From: CAXBNB01 sp049115735
GTDB taxonomy: Bacteria; Bacteroidota; Bacteroidia; Cytophagales; Cyclobacteriaceae
Length of the DNA stretch: 64,000 nucleotides
Assembly (NCBI GenBank): GCA_049115735.1
Contig: JAGDZP010000014.1
Location: forward strand, 1 to 64,000
Direction: 5' to 3'
Below the pieces are notes generated by a model, which saw only the letters and a program-made list of their open reading frames with translations, ran no database searches and was not told the origin of the DNA. Each line of letters opens with the position of its first letter. The stretch's first letter is position 1. This document shows positions 9,270 to 19,119 of the stretch, piece by piece. The position numbers and the translations under genes are program-made.

Positions 9270-10733
9270 CTAATCGTTTAGTCCCGGATTTACTAATGTT
9301 TCACTTGCTGGTAACGGCGCATAGTACGTAATTGGTCCCAATGGCTGCAGATCGTCCGGATCTTTTTTAGCAATAACCTCTTCCACTTTTTGCAAGCGAA
9401 CCAGATCAAACCAACGGCTATACTCAGCTGCAAATTCCCAAGCTTTCTCCTGGATCAATTGATCCTGAGTAATTGAAGTATAATCTACAGATGCGTCAGG
9501 TGTGTTGATCGGCAAGCCATGTGCACGGCGTACAATCTTGTTTACTACCTCAAGTGCACTCGCATCACTGTTATTACCAGAAGACATGATTTGTGCCTCA
9601 GCGTATACAAAGTATACTTCTGCCATTCTTTCCAATGGCAGTGATAGGTTGTTTTGCCAATCAGCTTTGTTTCCCTGAAGTTTTTTGTAATATGGACGCC
9701 CAGTAGCGAAATTTTGCCAAGGAGTACCATCTGCCAATTCAGTCTGGAAAGTAATATCTTTCCTTACCTGATCAGGAAATTCATTGAAGAAAGTGATTTC
9801 AGAGAAATAATCATCCCATTGCCCTTCATCACCTGGTCTGGCAGGACTGCCATAAATCGCATTGTTATTAAACCAATCGCCACTTGAGAAAGACAAAGCA
9901 AATACTTCTTCTTTGTTTCCATCATTGTTGGTAGTGGCAGTTGGCCATAGGTCAGCAAAATTGTCCATTAATCCAAAACCATAAGTAGACTCATTATCAA
10001 TCACATCCTTAGCAGTAGAAGCAGCTAAGGCATACTTATCTGTTTGGTTTAGAGGCCAGCCTGACATTTGAAGGTATACTTCAGCCAGCATGGCTTTAGC
10101 AGTACCTTTATTTGACCTTGCTGGAGCTGGCTTTGTATTTGCCAATAGTCCAATAGCCATATTCAAATCGGAAATAACCTGATCGTACAAAGCTTGGGTA
10201 TCACTAGACTCAACACTTAATATTTCTTCAGAAAAAATATGAGATTCGAGCACCAATGGAGCCTTTCCCCATAGTCTTACTATCCAGAAGTACAAATAAC
10301 CCCTCATGAAAAAAGCATCTCCAGCTATTTGGTTTATTTCATCCTGATTGCCTGTTGCTCCTTCATAATTTGCAATGATGTTGTTACATCCCTGTATTGC
10401 TTTATATGCACCATTCCAAATAAAAGGAAGTCTTCCGTTTTGTTGAGAAACTTTAAATTGATCAAACTCTCTAAAGTCCGCTTTGTTACTGGCCTTGTGT
10501 GTGGTCAAATCATCACCACCCATCAATACAGCCTGAGTAGAAGCATTTCCCAGGCCAGAAGCCCAAGTCTTTGTTAAAGGTGAATAAACACCAACAAGCG
10601 CTGCTGTCAATCCATCTACATTGCCAAGTGCGCCACCCTCTGGAGTCAACTGAGCAGAAATATCTTCCTCAAGAAAATCACTACACGAAGCGACACTGAA
10701 TGCAAGTAATATTATTATTGATATACGTTTCAT
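9270..10733 (-). CDS. susD: SusD/RagB-family surface glycan-binding lipoprotein, locus A
   Basis: The 487-residue protein has a lipoprotein signal with Cys17 (FSVASC). It contains the helical TPR scaffold of SusD proteins, with motifs such as ALVGVYSPL near the N-terminus, AYKAIQGCNNIIANYE, and YAEAQIMSS near the C-terminus. The C-terminal region EKAWEFAAEYSRWFDLVRLQ is characteristic of the family. It caps the SusC barrel and captures oligosaccharides at the cell surface. It lies 18 bases after susC and is followed by a strong hairpin. The stop codon is TAG. Family assignment is certain; ligand identity is not. Confidence 0.95.
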   Translation of the reverse strand: MKRISIIILLAFSVASCSDFLEEDISAQLTPEGGALGNVDGLTAALVGVYSPLTKTWASGLGNASTQAVLMGGDDLTTHKASNKADFREFDQFKVSQQNGRLPFIWNGAYKAIQGCNNIIANYEGATGNQDEINQIAGDAFFMRGYLYFWIVRLWGKAPLVLESHIFSEEILSVESSDTQALYDQVISDLNMAIGLLANTKPAPARSNKGTAKAMLAEVYLQMSGWPLNQTDKYALAASTAKDVIDNESTYGFGLMDNFADLWPTATTNNDGNKEEVFALSFSSGDWFNNNAIYGSPARPGDEGQWDDYFSEITFFNEFPDQVRKDITFQTELADGTPWQNFATGRPYYKKLQGNKADWQNNLSLPLERMAEVYFVYAEAQIMSSGNNSDASALEVVNKIVRRAHGLPINTPDASVDYTSITQDQLIQEKAWEFAAEYSRWFDLVRLQKVEEVIAKKDPDDLQPLGPITYYAPLPASETLVNPGLND

Positions 10734-10751
10734 CGTTTCTAGTTTTTTTGA

Positions 10752-13700
10752 TTAAAAGATAAAATTGATTCCCAATGTCCAGGTTTTGGAGTTTGGATAA
10801 GAACCTCCATCAGCACCTCTCACATTACTTCGAGCAGGGTCGTTATTGGAATCTCCATTGTTGGAGTATGCCTCAGGATCCAAGCCTTTATAATCTGTAA
10901 TTGTCAGAATGTTTGTGCCACTCAAAGTAATTTGAGCTCCTACACCATTAATCACATCTTTTGGAAGTGAATAACTTACACTTAAGTTCTTCAGTCTCAC
11001 AAAACTGCCACTCTCGATATACCTGGATGATTGAATTTCTCCAACATCACTTTGGCTAAAATGAGGTATATCAGTCTCATTCGATGAAGTCCATCTGTTC
11101 AGAATATCTGAATGAATTGCCTCACGAGCATCTGCATTGGCCATAATGGCTGTACCGTAGTTCAAGTTCCACTTGTCATATCCCGCCATTGCCTGGAAAA
11201 ATACATTCATCGTGAAATTCTTATACTGCAAAGAGTTATTCCAGCCATATAACTTAGTAGGGATTCCCTGTCCAATTATTTGATAATCATCTCCGCCAAT
11301 AACACCATCACCATTTACATCCTCATAACGAGAATCACCTGGAACATTTCCAAAAGCAGCGGCTTGAGAAGCTTCGCTGCTTTTCCAAGTACCCAGATAG
11401 TTTAGTCCCCAATAACTAACAAGGCTATTGCCAGGTCTGATTACGTTTTCAGGTAAATTTGTCAATCCTGTACCAACGTTTCCATCTTGAAAAATCTCGT
11501 CGCGCTCATCTATTGCTACTACTTCATTAGACAAGAAAGACAAGTTTAAGTTAGAACTCCATTTAAAATCTTCATTGTCAATTATTATACTAGTCAAACC
11601 TATTTCGAATCCTGTATTTTGCACTTCACCAATATTTTTCAGAGTGCTTCCACCTCCCGCATATCCAGGTAAAGCTGCATCAAGTAGAAGATCAGTTGTG
11701 CTCTTTTTGAAATAATCCAATGACATTCCGAATCTCCCCTGCAAAATTTCAGCATCTAAACCAATGTTGGATTGCGTGGTTGTTTCCCAAACTAAATTAG
11801 CGTTACCCGGATTACCCACGGTTATCCCCGGTAATAAAGCGCTATTTGAAAACGCAGCACCTGAACTAAATGCATCCGTACTGTATGAGGTTAGAGTACC
11901 AAATACCCTAATGGCTTGATTACCAGTTTTTCCCCAGCTTCCTCTTAATTTCAAATTACTAATGAAATCATTGCTGGCCATAAATGATTCTTCAGAAAGC
12001 CTCCAGCCTAAAGCAAGAGAAGGAAAATTACTATAAATATTATCTCCTCTAAACTTAGAAGACCCATCACGTCTTATCGAAGCTGTTACCAAGTACCTAC
12101 CATCATACTCATAGTTAATTCTACCAATATATGAGCGAATGGTCTCTTTATTTGTATTGGCCTGTGGTACTGTACTAGCTGCCAAAGTAATGTTGTTATA
12201 CTGCAAACCAGGATAGAGCAATGTACCGGCATTCACCTGGAATGAATCAAACTTTCTAGTCTGGTGTTCAACAACCGCAGTTGCCGTGAAATTGTGTACA
12301 TTATTGAATACTTTGGTATAAGTAAGGTTGTTAGTATTCTGTACTCTATAATTATCATAAGAACCTCTAAAAGCTGATGGATTTCCTCCTCTCAGGTTTA
12401 GGTTAAATCCTTTTCCTTGACTGTTAGAATAGCTTATGCCTAGCGCAACATCCAGTGTAAGTCCTTCGATAAATTCATAGTTTAATGATCCGTAAGTCAG
12501 CAAAGTGTTATCCTCACCAATATTATCATTCATTGCCAACTCCAATGGATTAGGCTTAATAGACGAAACAGGATCACTAAGGGTATAGCTTCCATCGGCT
12601 GCATATGGATCAACTGTTGGTGCCCAGGTTAAGGGCCCAGCAAGCGGAGCACTTGTGTCTCCACCACCATTCACATTGTTGGTCTCTCTTCTCGTGAAAT
12701 TCATTCTTAGGGTAGCCTTAAGTTTATCCGTAATATTTGATTTCACATTCATACGTAAACCGTATTTCTTAAAGTTAGAGTTAACAACTACTCCTTTTTG
12801 ATCAAGATAATTACCTGATACGAAATAAGAAACCTTATCATTTCCTCCTGAATAATCTAATTGGTATTCTTGCGATGATGCCGTTCTATAAAGTACATCC
12901 TGCCAATCAGTTCCGCCATTACTTTTGAAACCTGATACTTCAGCATCCGTATAGGGACGGCCAGATCCTAAATCATCTGCTCTCTGATTCGCCACTTCAG
13001 CGAAAGTACCTGCATCCATTAGATCCCATCTATTGATCAATGAGGACGTTGAGTATCGGGCAGTAAAGGACAGTTTTGGGTCACCAACAGTTCCTGTTTT
13101 GGTTGTGATCAAAATCACTCCATTAGCCCCTCTACTTCCATAAACGGCTGTTGCAGAAGCATCTTTTAATACCTGAATAGTTTCAATGTCAGCAGCGTTA
13201 ATATCTCTAAAATCGGCTCCAACAAATCCATCAATCACGTACAATGGCTCATTCGAGCCAGTGATGGAGTTTGATCCTCTGATTCGAATTGAAACTGTTC
13301 CTCCCGGAGCTCCTGAACTGTTTGTTACGTTGACACCTGGAGTTCTACCTTGAAGTATCTGATCCAGACGCGTAACCGGTTGATCCTTGTAATCATCCGC
13401 ACCAACAGTAGCTATTGAACCCGTTAAATCAGACTTCTTCTGAGTACCATATCCTACAACAACGATTTCCTCCAATTGAGTAGCATCAAGTTGCATTTGA
13501 TAGTCTAATACGCTTCTGTTACCAATTTCCAATTCTTGAGTTGTATAGCCAACAAAAGAGATGACTATGATTCCGTCACTTGGTACATTGAGCTTATAAT
13601 CACCTTCAAGATTTGTCGTAGTTCCATTTACAGTTCCTTTTACAACTACACTGGCTCCTGGAAGTCCTTCACCATTTTCATCGGTGATTTTACCAGAAAT

Positions 13701-14111
13701 ATCAATGTCCTCAATGACCTCAAAAGAAGTTTGTTTTCTTCTGTCTGATTTAGTAAGCTGGCTAATACTGATATTGTTGTTGTGTTGTCTGAACTTCAGT
13801 CCTGATTCTCTGGAAATTTCAGTTAGAATTTCAGCTACTGAAGCATTGCGATTTTCAATCACAATATTGTCCAACCCCTTTACATCTTCCTTGTTGTAAG
13901 AAAATCTAAATAACGTCTTAGTTTCGATTTCCTGAATGATGTTGATTAGATCATTCTGATCCGTGTTCACCGAAATTTGAACCTCGTGTACGCTCTTATA
14001 CTGAGCTGCTCCTTCTGAAGCAATTACAGTACTCATAAAAATGAGATTCACAACAAGCATGTACAACGAGTATTTCGTCATTACCTTAATGAATTGTATA
14101 GTATTATACAT
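10752..14111 (-). CDS. susC: SusC-type TonB-dependent oligosaccharide transporter with STN signalling domain
   Basis: The reading frame is open to 14177, but ATG at 14111 gives a proper signal peptide (MYNTIQFIKVMTKYSLYM onward), so that start is preferred. From this start, an STN secretin/TonB short domain spans about 45-118, a carboxypeptidase-regulatory-like beta-sandwich 137-210, and the plug 215-330 with the SusC box (EEIVVVGYGTQKKSDLTG). The rest is a 22-strand barrel, ending in an aromatic C-terminus (GINFIF). The STN domain should contact the FecR-like anti-sigma encoded just upstream. Substrate sensed during import would then release the ECF sigma factor and induce locus A. Import is energised by TonB-ExbBD encoded elsewhere. 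Confidence 0.95.
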   Translation of the reverse strand: MYNTIQFIKVMTKYSLYMLVVNLIFMSTVIASEGAAQYKSVHEVQISVNTDQNDLINIIQEIETKTLFRFSYNKEDVKGLDNIVIENRNASVAEILTEISRESGLKFRQHNNNISISQLTKSDRRKQTSFEVIEDIDISGKITDENGEGLPGASVVVKGTVNGTTTNLEGDYKLNVPSDGIIVISFVGYTTQELEIGNRSVLDYQMQLDATQLEEIVVVGYGTQKKSDLTGSIATVGADDYKDQPVTRLDQILQGRTPGVNVTNSSGAPGGTVSIRIRGSNSITGSNEPLYVIDGFVGADFRDINAADIETIQVLKDASATAVYGSRGANGVILITTKTGTVGDPKLSFTARYSTSSLINRWDLMDAGTFAEVANQRADDLGSGRPYTDAEVSGFKSNGGTDWQDVLYRTASSQEYQLDYSGGNDKVSYFVSGNYLDQKGVVVNSNFKKYGLRMNVKSNITDKLKATLRMNFTRRETNNVNGGGDTSAPLAGPLTWAPTVDPYAADGSYTLSDPVSSIKPNPLELAMNDNIGEDNTLLTYGSLNYEFIEGLTLDVALGISYSNSQGKGFNLNLRGGNPSAFRGSYDNYRVQNTNNLTYTKVFNNVHNFTATAVVEHQTRKFDSFQVNAGTLLYPGLQYNNITLAASTVPQANTNKETIRSYIGRINYEYDGRYLVTASIRRDGSSKFRGDNIYSNFPSLALGWRLSEESFMASNDFISNLKLRGSWGKTGNQAIRVFGTLTSYSTDAFSSGAAFSNSALLPGITVGNPGNANLVWETTTQSNIGLDAEILQGRFGMSLDYFKKSTTDLLLDAALPGYAGGGSTLKNIGEVQNTGFEIGLTSIIIDNEDFKWSSNLNLSFLSNEVVAIDERDEIFQDGNVGTGLTNLPENVIRPGNSLVSYWGLNYLGTWKSSEASQAAAFGNVPGDSRYEDVNGDGVIGGDDYQIIGQGIPTKLYGWNNSLQYKNFTMNVFFQAMAGYDKWNLNYGTAIMANADAREAIHSDILNRWTSSNETDIPHFSQSDVGEIQSSRYIESGSFVRLKNLSVSYSLPKDVINGVGAQITLSGTNILTITDYKGLDPEAYSNNGDSNNDPARSNVRGADGGSYPNSKTWTLGINFIF

Positions 14112-14211
14112 AAATTTGAATGGTTTTGTGTAAAACATAAAACTTATTGATGCTGGCCATTTGCTGTCATTCCCCAATGCTTTAAAATGGCAAGCGTTGC
14201 TAATCTTTAAG

Positions 14212-14244
14212 CCGGTCTTTCGTTTGGTTTGACCGGTTTTTTTT
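14212..14244. other. Hairpin between fecR and susC
   Basis: CCGGTC (14212-14217) pairs with GACCGG (14231-14236), followed on the plus strand by eight T residues. On the minus (transcribed) strand the stem is preceded by an A-run and followed by CTTAAAG, so it is a poor terminator in that direction. It may terminate antisense transcription or structure the susC leader. Confidence 0.45.
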
Positions 14245-14287
14245 ATTTCAGATATTTCATCTCATCATAGGCATATAATTTTCTAGT

Positions 14288-15331
14288 TTAGTTTTTAAAA
14301 TTGATAGTTACTTTTTTATCCTCTATAGTATAAGTGAAGTGCTTACTATAGCCAATGGCCTTCAGCACAGTCTCTAAGCTTTGGTTAATAAATTCTCCAG
14401 AATAAAGAGATTCTAATTCTTGCGAATCATTCTGAACAATAATTTCTACGCCATACCAGGTTTCAAGATTGCCTTTTATTTCGTCGAAATTGTCGTCCTT
14501 AAAAATTAGTGTACCCTTTGTCCAGGCAAGAAAATCGTTGGTTTCATATTGCGATTTAGTGGATAGATAGGTTGATTTGTTATATTCCACTTCCTCACCT
14601 GGTACCAATATATTCTGATTTCTTGTGTTTCCAGTAGGCTTTCCTTCTACTTTGACCTTGCCTGTCAGCAAACTGACCTTAATCACATCAGAATCATCAT
14701 AAGACATAACGTTAAAGGAAGTACCCAATGCAGTAGTACTTAATTCTCCAGTTTTGACAACAAATGGTCTGTTAGCATCCTTGGCTACATCAAAAAAGGC
14801 CTCTCCCTTCAGTAATACTTCTCTGATATCAGTTTCAAAGTCTTTTTTGTACTCTACAGAACTTTTGGAATTTAGAATGATCTTAGTACCGTCGCTTAAG
14901 AATACCGTTGATTTTTGACCTGCGGGGTTACTTTTAATGATGCTTTCAGAAATTACTACTTCGTCAACCGAATCATCAAAAACATTGACACTCAAACCAA
15001 TGAGCACTCCAATCACTAATACGGCAGCAATTCTGCCTACATAACCCCAAAGTGTCATTTCTTTTGTTTTAGGAAGCTTCCGGATTTTGGACTTTTCTCC
15101 ATTAATTGAAGCAATGATTTTTTTCTTTTCTTCCTGGTATTCATCTTCAGGAAGACGCAATGAAAAAAGGTAAACCAGCTCTTTGGCAGCCTCTACTTTT
15201 TCTAGCTCTTGAGGATTGTCTGTAACCCAATTTTCCCAATAGCCAACATCTTCAGCCTTTGTCTCCATACAAAAGTTGATGAAGGTTTCGTCTGATGCCA
15301 ATGCCTCTATTGATTGATATTCAGAATTCAT
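14288..15331 (-). CDS. FecR-family anti-sigma factor
   Basis: The 347-residue protein has an N-terminal cytoplasmic anti-sigma region (about 1-85, with YWENWVTDNPQE). One membrane helix follows, about 95-115 (VGRIAAVLVIGVLIGLSV). The periplasmic FecR domain (about 130-235) includes the typical NPAGQKSTVFLSDGTKIILN and GEAFFDVAKDANRPFVVKTG motifs. A C-terminal STN-interacting domain (DUF4974-like) ends the protein. It should hold the adjacent ECF sigma factor inactive until the SusC STN domain signals substrate. It lies 110 bases after the sigma gene and 176 before the preferred susC start. Confidence 0.95.
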   Translation of the reverse strand: MNSEYQSIEALASDETFINFCMETKAEDVGYWENWVTDNPQELEKVEAAKELVYLFSLRLPEDEYQEEKKKIIASINGEKSKIRKLPKTKEMTLWGYVGRIAAVLVIGVLIGLSVNVFDDSVDEVVISESIIKSNPAGQKSTVFLSDGTKIILNSKSSVEYKKDFETDIREVLLKGEAFFDVAKDANRPFVVKTGELSTTALGTSFNVMSYDDSDVIKVSLLTGKVKVEGKPTGNTRNQNILVPGEEVEYNKSTYLSTKSQYETNDFLAWTKGTLIFKDDNFDEIKGNLETWYGVEIIVQNDSQELESLYSGEFINQSLETVLKAIGYSKHFTYTIEDKKVTINFKN

Positions 15332-15441
15332 ATTAGATAATTATAAGGACAGTAATTTTGGGCTGCTAGTTTTTGTTTGATTAGTAGTGTAAGCACAGAT
15401 TAAGATTTACCAAAAAAAAAATGAAGTTTTTTGAAACTTTT

Positions 15442-16008
15442 TTAAAAAGAGCCCATACAGGCCAAAAACAGATATAATATGATCAAAGAAATGATAGAAC
15501 CTTTCAACACTTTGAGTGCTTCATACACCTGATTGTAAACAGTTCTGGTTTTTGAGCTGGTAATATCGGCTATTTCTTCGTAGGTGAGCCCTTCGAAAAA
15601 TTTCATTTTAATGACCTGTTTTTGTTTATTGGTAAGCTTGTCCAGAGCCTCATGAAGCTTATACTTGAGATCATCTGAAGCTTGATTTTTAATAAGCATC
15701 TCTTCATAGGAAAGCTCCATACCCATAGAAATATCCGTTAAGGCACTTTCCTTGCTCTTCTGTCCCATTTCCCTGAATACTTTTCTTTTGAAGTATTTAA
15801 GTAGATAGGGTTTTAATGAATTGACTTCACTGAGCCTGTTGCGATTGTCCCAAATTTCCATGTAGACCTGCTGGATACAGTCTTTGACCAGATCCTTCTC
15901 TCCTGATATTTTGAAGCCATAGGCATACAAATCCTGATAAAAAGCCTCGTATAACTTCAGAAAAGCTTCTTTATCTCCCCGACGTATAGAATCCCACAGT
16001 TCTTCCAA
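15442..16008 (-). CDS. ECF sigma-70 factor of the Bacteroidota SusC-associated group
   Basis: The 188-residue protein has sigma region 2 (about 20-85, with DLYAYGFKISGEKDLVKDCIQQVY written in the family pattern) and region 4 (about 115-170, with LTNKQKQVIKMKF and YEEIADITSSKTRTV). A short hydrophobic C-terminal tail is typical of this group. The only available start is TTG at 16008, because an in-frame stop lies four codons upstream. It should direct RNA polymerase to the locus A promoter, controlled by the FecR-like protein and the SusC STN domain. Confidence 0.93.
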   Translation of the reverse strand: MEELWDSIRRGDKEAFLKLYEAFYQDLYAYGFKISGEKDLVKDCIQQVYMEIWDNRNRLSEVNSLKPYLLKYFKRKVFREMGQKSKESALTDISMGMELSYEEMLIKNQASDDLKYKLHEALDKLTNKQKQVIKMKFFEGLTYEEIADITSSKTRTVYNQVYEALKVLKGSIISLIILYLFLACMGSF

Positions 16009-16163
16009 AATCCCAATTTATAGTGAAAGGATGTAAGATAAAACTATGTCATATTTCGGACAAATACATTACTGGGCAAGGTCTAATTGCGATTAATATG
16101 TTATTACTCTCTACCCGGTGTAACTTTTAACCGTAATTAAGCAATAGCATTCTATTGCATAAT

Positions 16164-16232
16164 CAGACGATTTGAAAACCAGGTAATTACGCTGAATATT
16201 CATACATCATTTTGGTGGTTTTCAAATGTCTG
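16164..16232. repeat. Long inverted repeat upstream of the sigma factor gene
   Basis: An 18-base arm (16164-16181, CAGACGATTTGAAAACCA) is the reverse complement, with a one-base bulge, of a 17-base arm at 16216-16232. The arms are separated by 34 bases. A further perfect hairpin, GCAATAG/CTATTGC, lies at 16141-16158. Both lie 130-220 bases upstream of the sigma start, so they may be part of its promoter or leader. Confidence 0.7.
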
Positions 16233-16245
16233 GGTTAACCCTGAT

Positions 16246-16299
16246 AAAATACTGAAAACCAGTATTTTCGTCAAATTATTCATTATTTAAATGAATAAT
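16246..16299 (-). terminator. Tandem hairpins after the PhyH-like gene
   Basis: Two perfect stem-loops follow the stop codon of the dioxygenase gene. ATTATTCAT pairs with ATGAATAAT (16275-16299), and AAAATACTG with CAGTATTTT (16246-16268). On the minus strand the second stem ends in TATTTTAT. They probably terminate the 22.4-16.3 kb operon before the sigma factor promoter. Confidence 0.6.
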
Positions 16300-16305
16300 G
16301 TGGGT

Positions 16306-17010
16306 TTATGTTATCTCACTGACCACCTCATTAGTAGAAAACTTATATCGCATATTGCGGTAGACGGCTATATCAGTGATCTCTTCTGGCGTGCCTTCGG
16401 GCATTGCCCTAAAATTGGTAGATACCCGAAACTCACCGACTACAGGATGCACCCTATGCCAGGCATGGCCGTGCAAGAATACAACGGTCCCTTTTTTCGG
16501 ATATAGCAGTACCTGATCCTTGAAATCCTCATCCGAATCTCCGAAAGTGAGTGCTCCCATTTTATGGGAACCTGGATAAACTAATGTACCCCCTCCAATT
16601 TCAGGTGTGATATCGTGAGTGTATACCAAGCGGTTTAGATTGAATTGTGCTGGATTTTCTGGTGGACAATCCTGGTGCCAGGCTTGCCCGTTGGTACCCT
16701 TCTTGGAGAACATGGACATGCAATACAAGTCATTCCAACCTTCGCCCAAAATTGCACTAGTTATCTCTTTGAATTCCTTATTATCTCCTATGGCATCAAA
16801 ATCACTGACACCCTCCCTATATGGAAACCAGGGCACAACTTCTGTAGCCGCTTTTTTGAGGAATTCATCAGAATGCTCCCATTCAGGGGACAAACCAAAA
16901 TGATCTAATATCAAAGCATTGAAACCATCCATGAGCTCCGGTTCGAAAAAATCCTCCAGAACCAGGTATCCATTCTCCCAAAATGACTCAGCGTGTTCTT
17001 TGATGTTCAT
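16306..17010 (-). CDS. Phytanoyl-CoA dioxygenase (PhyH)-like Fe(II)/2-oxoglutarate oxygenase
   Basis: The 234-residue cytoplasmic protein has the double-stranded beta-helix signature of PhyH enzymes. The iron ligands are H112 and D114 (WHQD), with a distal histidine in GHAWHRVHP (about 185) and an arginine for 2-oxoglutarate in FRVSTNFR. These enzymes hydroxylate small molecules, and in Bacteroidota sugar loci they often accompany Gfo/Idh/MocA oxidoreductases. It starts four bases after the oxidoreductase stop and is the last gene of that operon. The substrate is unknown; a modified sugar is a guess from context. Confidence 0.85.
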   Translation of the reverse strand: MNIKEHAESFWENGYLVLEDFFEPELMDGFNALILDHFGLSPEWEHSDEFLKKAATEVVPWFPYREGVSDFDAIGDNKEFKEITSAILGEGWNDLYCMSMFSKKGTNGQAWHQDCPPENPAQFNLNRLVYTHDITPEIGGGTLVYPGSHKMGALTFGDSDEDFKDQVLLYPKKGTVVFLHGHAWHRVHPVVGEFRVSTNFRAMPEGTPEEITDIAVYRNMRYKFSTNEVVSEIT

Positions 17011-17014
17011 AGTA

Positions 17015-17983
17015 TTAAGTTTTATTGTTAATTTCTTCTTTTATAGAGTAAAGTTGTTGTTGCAATTTGAGGCTTGTTGCCCAGGGGACTGTTTCAGATT
17101 GCAGTCTTCCTTCCAAAATATCCTTGCTCGCCGCATCAATTTCATAATTGAATCCATTTGATGAACGACCATCTTCAAAAACATCAATACACTCCTCTAG
17201 TTTGTAAAACGAGCATTTTCTTGCGCGCCAAAAATCAGGAATCTCAATATAGCCCTCTTCCCCAATGATATGAGTGAAGTTGGGCAGCTTGCAGCGAAAG
17301 GCACTGGTCAATGTAGCCACCGCATCTTGGTATTCAAATAGCATGGTCACGTCATTGTCCACACCTTTTGTAAAAAATCGTCCCAAAAGGATTTTCCTTA
17401 TCGGCTCATTTTCATAAAACAACAGAGCCATGGCCAGTGTGTAAATGCCCATATCATACAATGACCCGCCCGCCAACTCGGCTTTGTACATCCTATTGTT
17501 AGGATCAAAAGGGACAGGATACCCAAAGTCTGATTTCAAGTTGACAATCTTGCCAATACGCCCCTGATCAACCCATTCTTTGGCCTTACGAATCGCTGGG
17601 AGAAAATACGTCCACATTCCTTCCATTAGGTAATTATTATGCTTCTGAGCTACTCTAATCATCTCCATACTTTCGTCGGGCGATATCGCTAGCGGCTTCT
17701 CACATAAAACTGCTTTTCCGCTAGACAAGGCATCAATAGTGTTTTGGTGATGAAAAGAATGGGGCGTAGCAACATAAATGGCCTGAATATCAGGATCGGA
17801 ATACAAGTCCTCATATGAGCCGTAAGCCTTTGGAATATTGTATTGGCTGGCGAACTCCTTAGCCTTGTCTTGAGTCCTTGATGCAACAGCCACAAGTCTG
17901 CCATTACTCACGTATTCAAAGTCAGCAGCAAATTCATGGGCTATAATTCCTGGCCCTACTATGCCCCAATTTATCTTTTCCAT
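17015..17983 (-). CDS. Gfo/Idh/MocA-family NAD(P)-dependent oxidoreductase
   Basis: The 322-residue protein has an N-terminal Rossmann domain beginning INWGIVGPGIIAHEFA and the family CEKPLAIS motif (about residues 94-101). The C-terminal alpha/beta domain contains GGSLYDMGIYTLAMA. Proteins of this family oxidise or reduce hydroxyls on sugars, cyclitols or their acids, with NAD(P). There is no signal peptide, so it acts in the cytoplasm. It lies five bases after the GH26-like gene and four before the PhyH-like gene, in an operon that starts with a sugar porter. The family is certain; the substrate is not visible. Confidence 0.92.
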   Translation of the reverse strand: MEKINWGIVGPGIIAHEFAADFEYVSNGRLVAVASRTQDKAKEFASQYNIPKAYGSYEDLYSDPDIQAIYVATPHSFHHQNTIDALSSGKAVLCEKPLAISPDESMEMIRVAQKHNNYLMEGMWTYFLPAIRKAKEWVDQGRIGKIVNLKSDFGYPVPFDPNNRMYKAELAGGSLYDMGIYTLAMALLFYENEPIRKILLGRFFTKGVDNDVTMLFEYQDAVATLTSAFRCKLPNFTHIIGEEGYIEIPDFWRARKCSFYKLEECIDVFEDGRSSNGFNYEIDAASKDILEGRLQSETVPWATSLKLQQQLYSIKEEINNKT

Positions 17984-17988
17984 TCTTA

Positions 17989-19119
17989 TTATTTTTTACC
18001 CCACAGGTAATCAAAAAGCTCCGGTGAAGCTTTTAAATATTTATCCCTGGATGTCTCCTCTTTCCATTTTTGGGAAATCATCGGACTTAGTTGCAACCTG
18101 GCGTCAACTCCTTGAAACGTCGGATTCTGCTTCCACATGGCATGATCTTTCCAATTACAATTGATATAGCTAATTGCCTTCACTACATCCGGGTTGTCAT
18201 TTATTGTTTTGAAAAAAGGAATAAACCATTTCTCCCAAGCTTCCTCAGCGTCTGCAGGATCGGACAAGTAGGTCTTTTTCGTTCGCCCATCGAACTTTAC
18301 TGTATGATCCGAAATAGTTGGTGTTGCCTCTGCAATGAACACGGGTTTACCCTTCTGGCGCGCAAAGTCGATCATTTTAGCTTCATCAAACCTTGAGAAA
18401 AAAGAATACGCACACCAGTCAACATATTCATCTCCCGGATACCACTCCTCAAGTTGATATAAATTGGATACCCAGCCAGTAGATTGCCATACATAGGCCA
18501 CATTTTCTACTCCAATCTGATCTAGTTTATCCTTGATTCTTCTATATGCCTGCTTATAATAATTGATGTCATAATGATTCCATGAATGTCCATCGAATTC
18601 ATATCCTATCCTCAAAAATACAGGTCGATCACCTAGGCTTTTAAGGTATTTGCCAAGGACCACTATCAAGCTATCCGTCTTTCCTTCTGCAACTTCTTGT
18701 TCGTGGTTTACCATCCAAAACCCAATAGCCACCGCACTGTGTTTGAAATCCTCATCGGCTATGGCTAATGACATATTGTAGTCACCATCTCCCCAGTCGG
18801 CTGTTGAAAAAATTCCATCCAAGCCTTGCTGAGTGTATCCAAAAGAATCGCCTCCAACACTCAGACCTGAATAAGTTGTAAACCCACCGGGTGTATCGAA
18901 ATGATCGATATATCCATCGCTGTAGTCATCCAGCCCACCTACAGCTTCCAGTTCCTGACCGGCAAATAGGATTACTTTACCATCTTCTGGCTCAAATTTG
19001 GCAAGAGGCCGATCCGCCGAAATGGATTCTTGATTATCTGTTGTTTGAACTTTATTTTTAGTCTGCGAGCAGGCAAAAAGTGTAGATGCAAGTATCCCTG
19101 CATAGAATAGTTTATTCAT
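17989..19119 (-). CDS. GH26-like clan GH-A lipoprotein glycosidase
   Basis: The 376-residue lipoprotein has a signal cleaved before Cys17 (STLFAC). The TIM barrel shows a GH26-type acid/base at E174 (LRIGYEFDGHSWN) and a nucleophile at E264 (PVFIAEATP), with NVAYVWQSTG between them. GH26 contains beta-mannanases and beta-1,3-xylanases. The neighbouring GH43 of xylosidase type makes a xylan-like target the more attractive guess. It is predicted to be periplasmic or surface-bound, supplying oligosaccharides for the porter in the same operon. The distance from GH43 is 122 bases. Family placement is by motif only, so a related clan GH-A family cannot be excluded. Confidence 0.75.
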   Translation of the reverse strand: MNKLFYAGILASTLFACSQTKNKVQTTDNQESISADRPLAKFEPEDGKVILFAGQELEAVGGLDDYSDGYIDHFDTPGGFTTYSGLSVGGDSFGYTQQGLDGIFSTADWGDGDYNMSLAIADEDFKHSAVAIGFWMVNHEQEVAEGKTDSLIVVLGKYLKSLGDRPVFLRIGYEFDGHSWNHYDINYYKQAYRRIKDKLDQIGVENVAYVWQSTGWVSNLYQLEEWYPGDEYVDWCAYSFFSRFDEAKMIDFARQKGKPVFIAEATPTISDHTVKFDGRTKKTYLSDPADAEEAWEKWFIPFFKTINDNPDVVKAISYINCNWKDHAMWKQNPTFQGVDARLQLSPMISQKWKEETSRDKYLKASPELFDYLWGKK

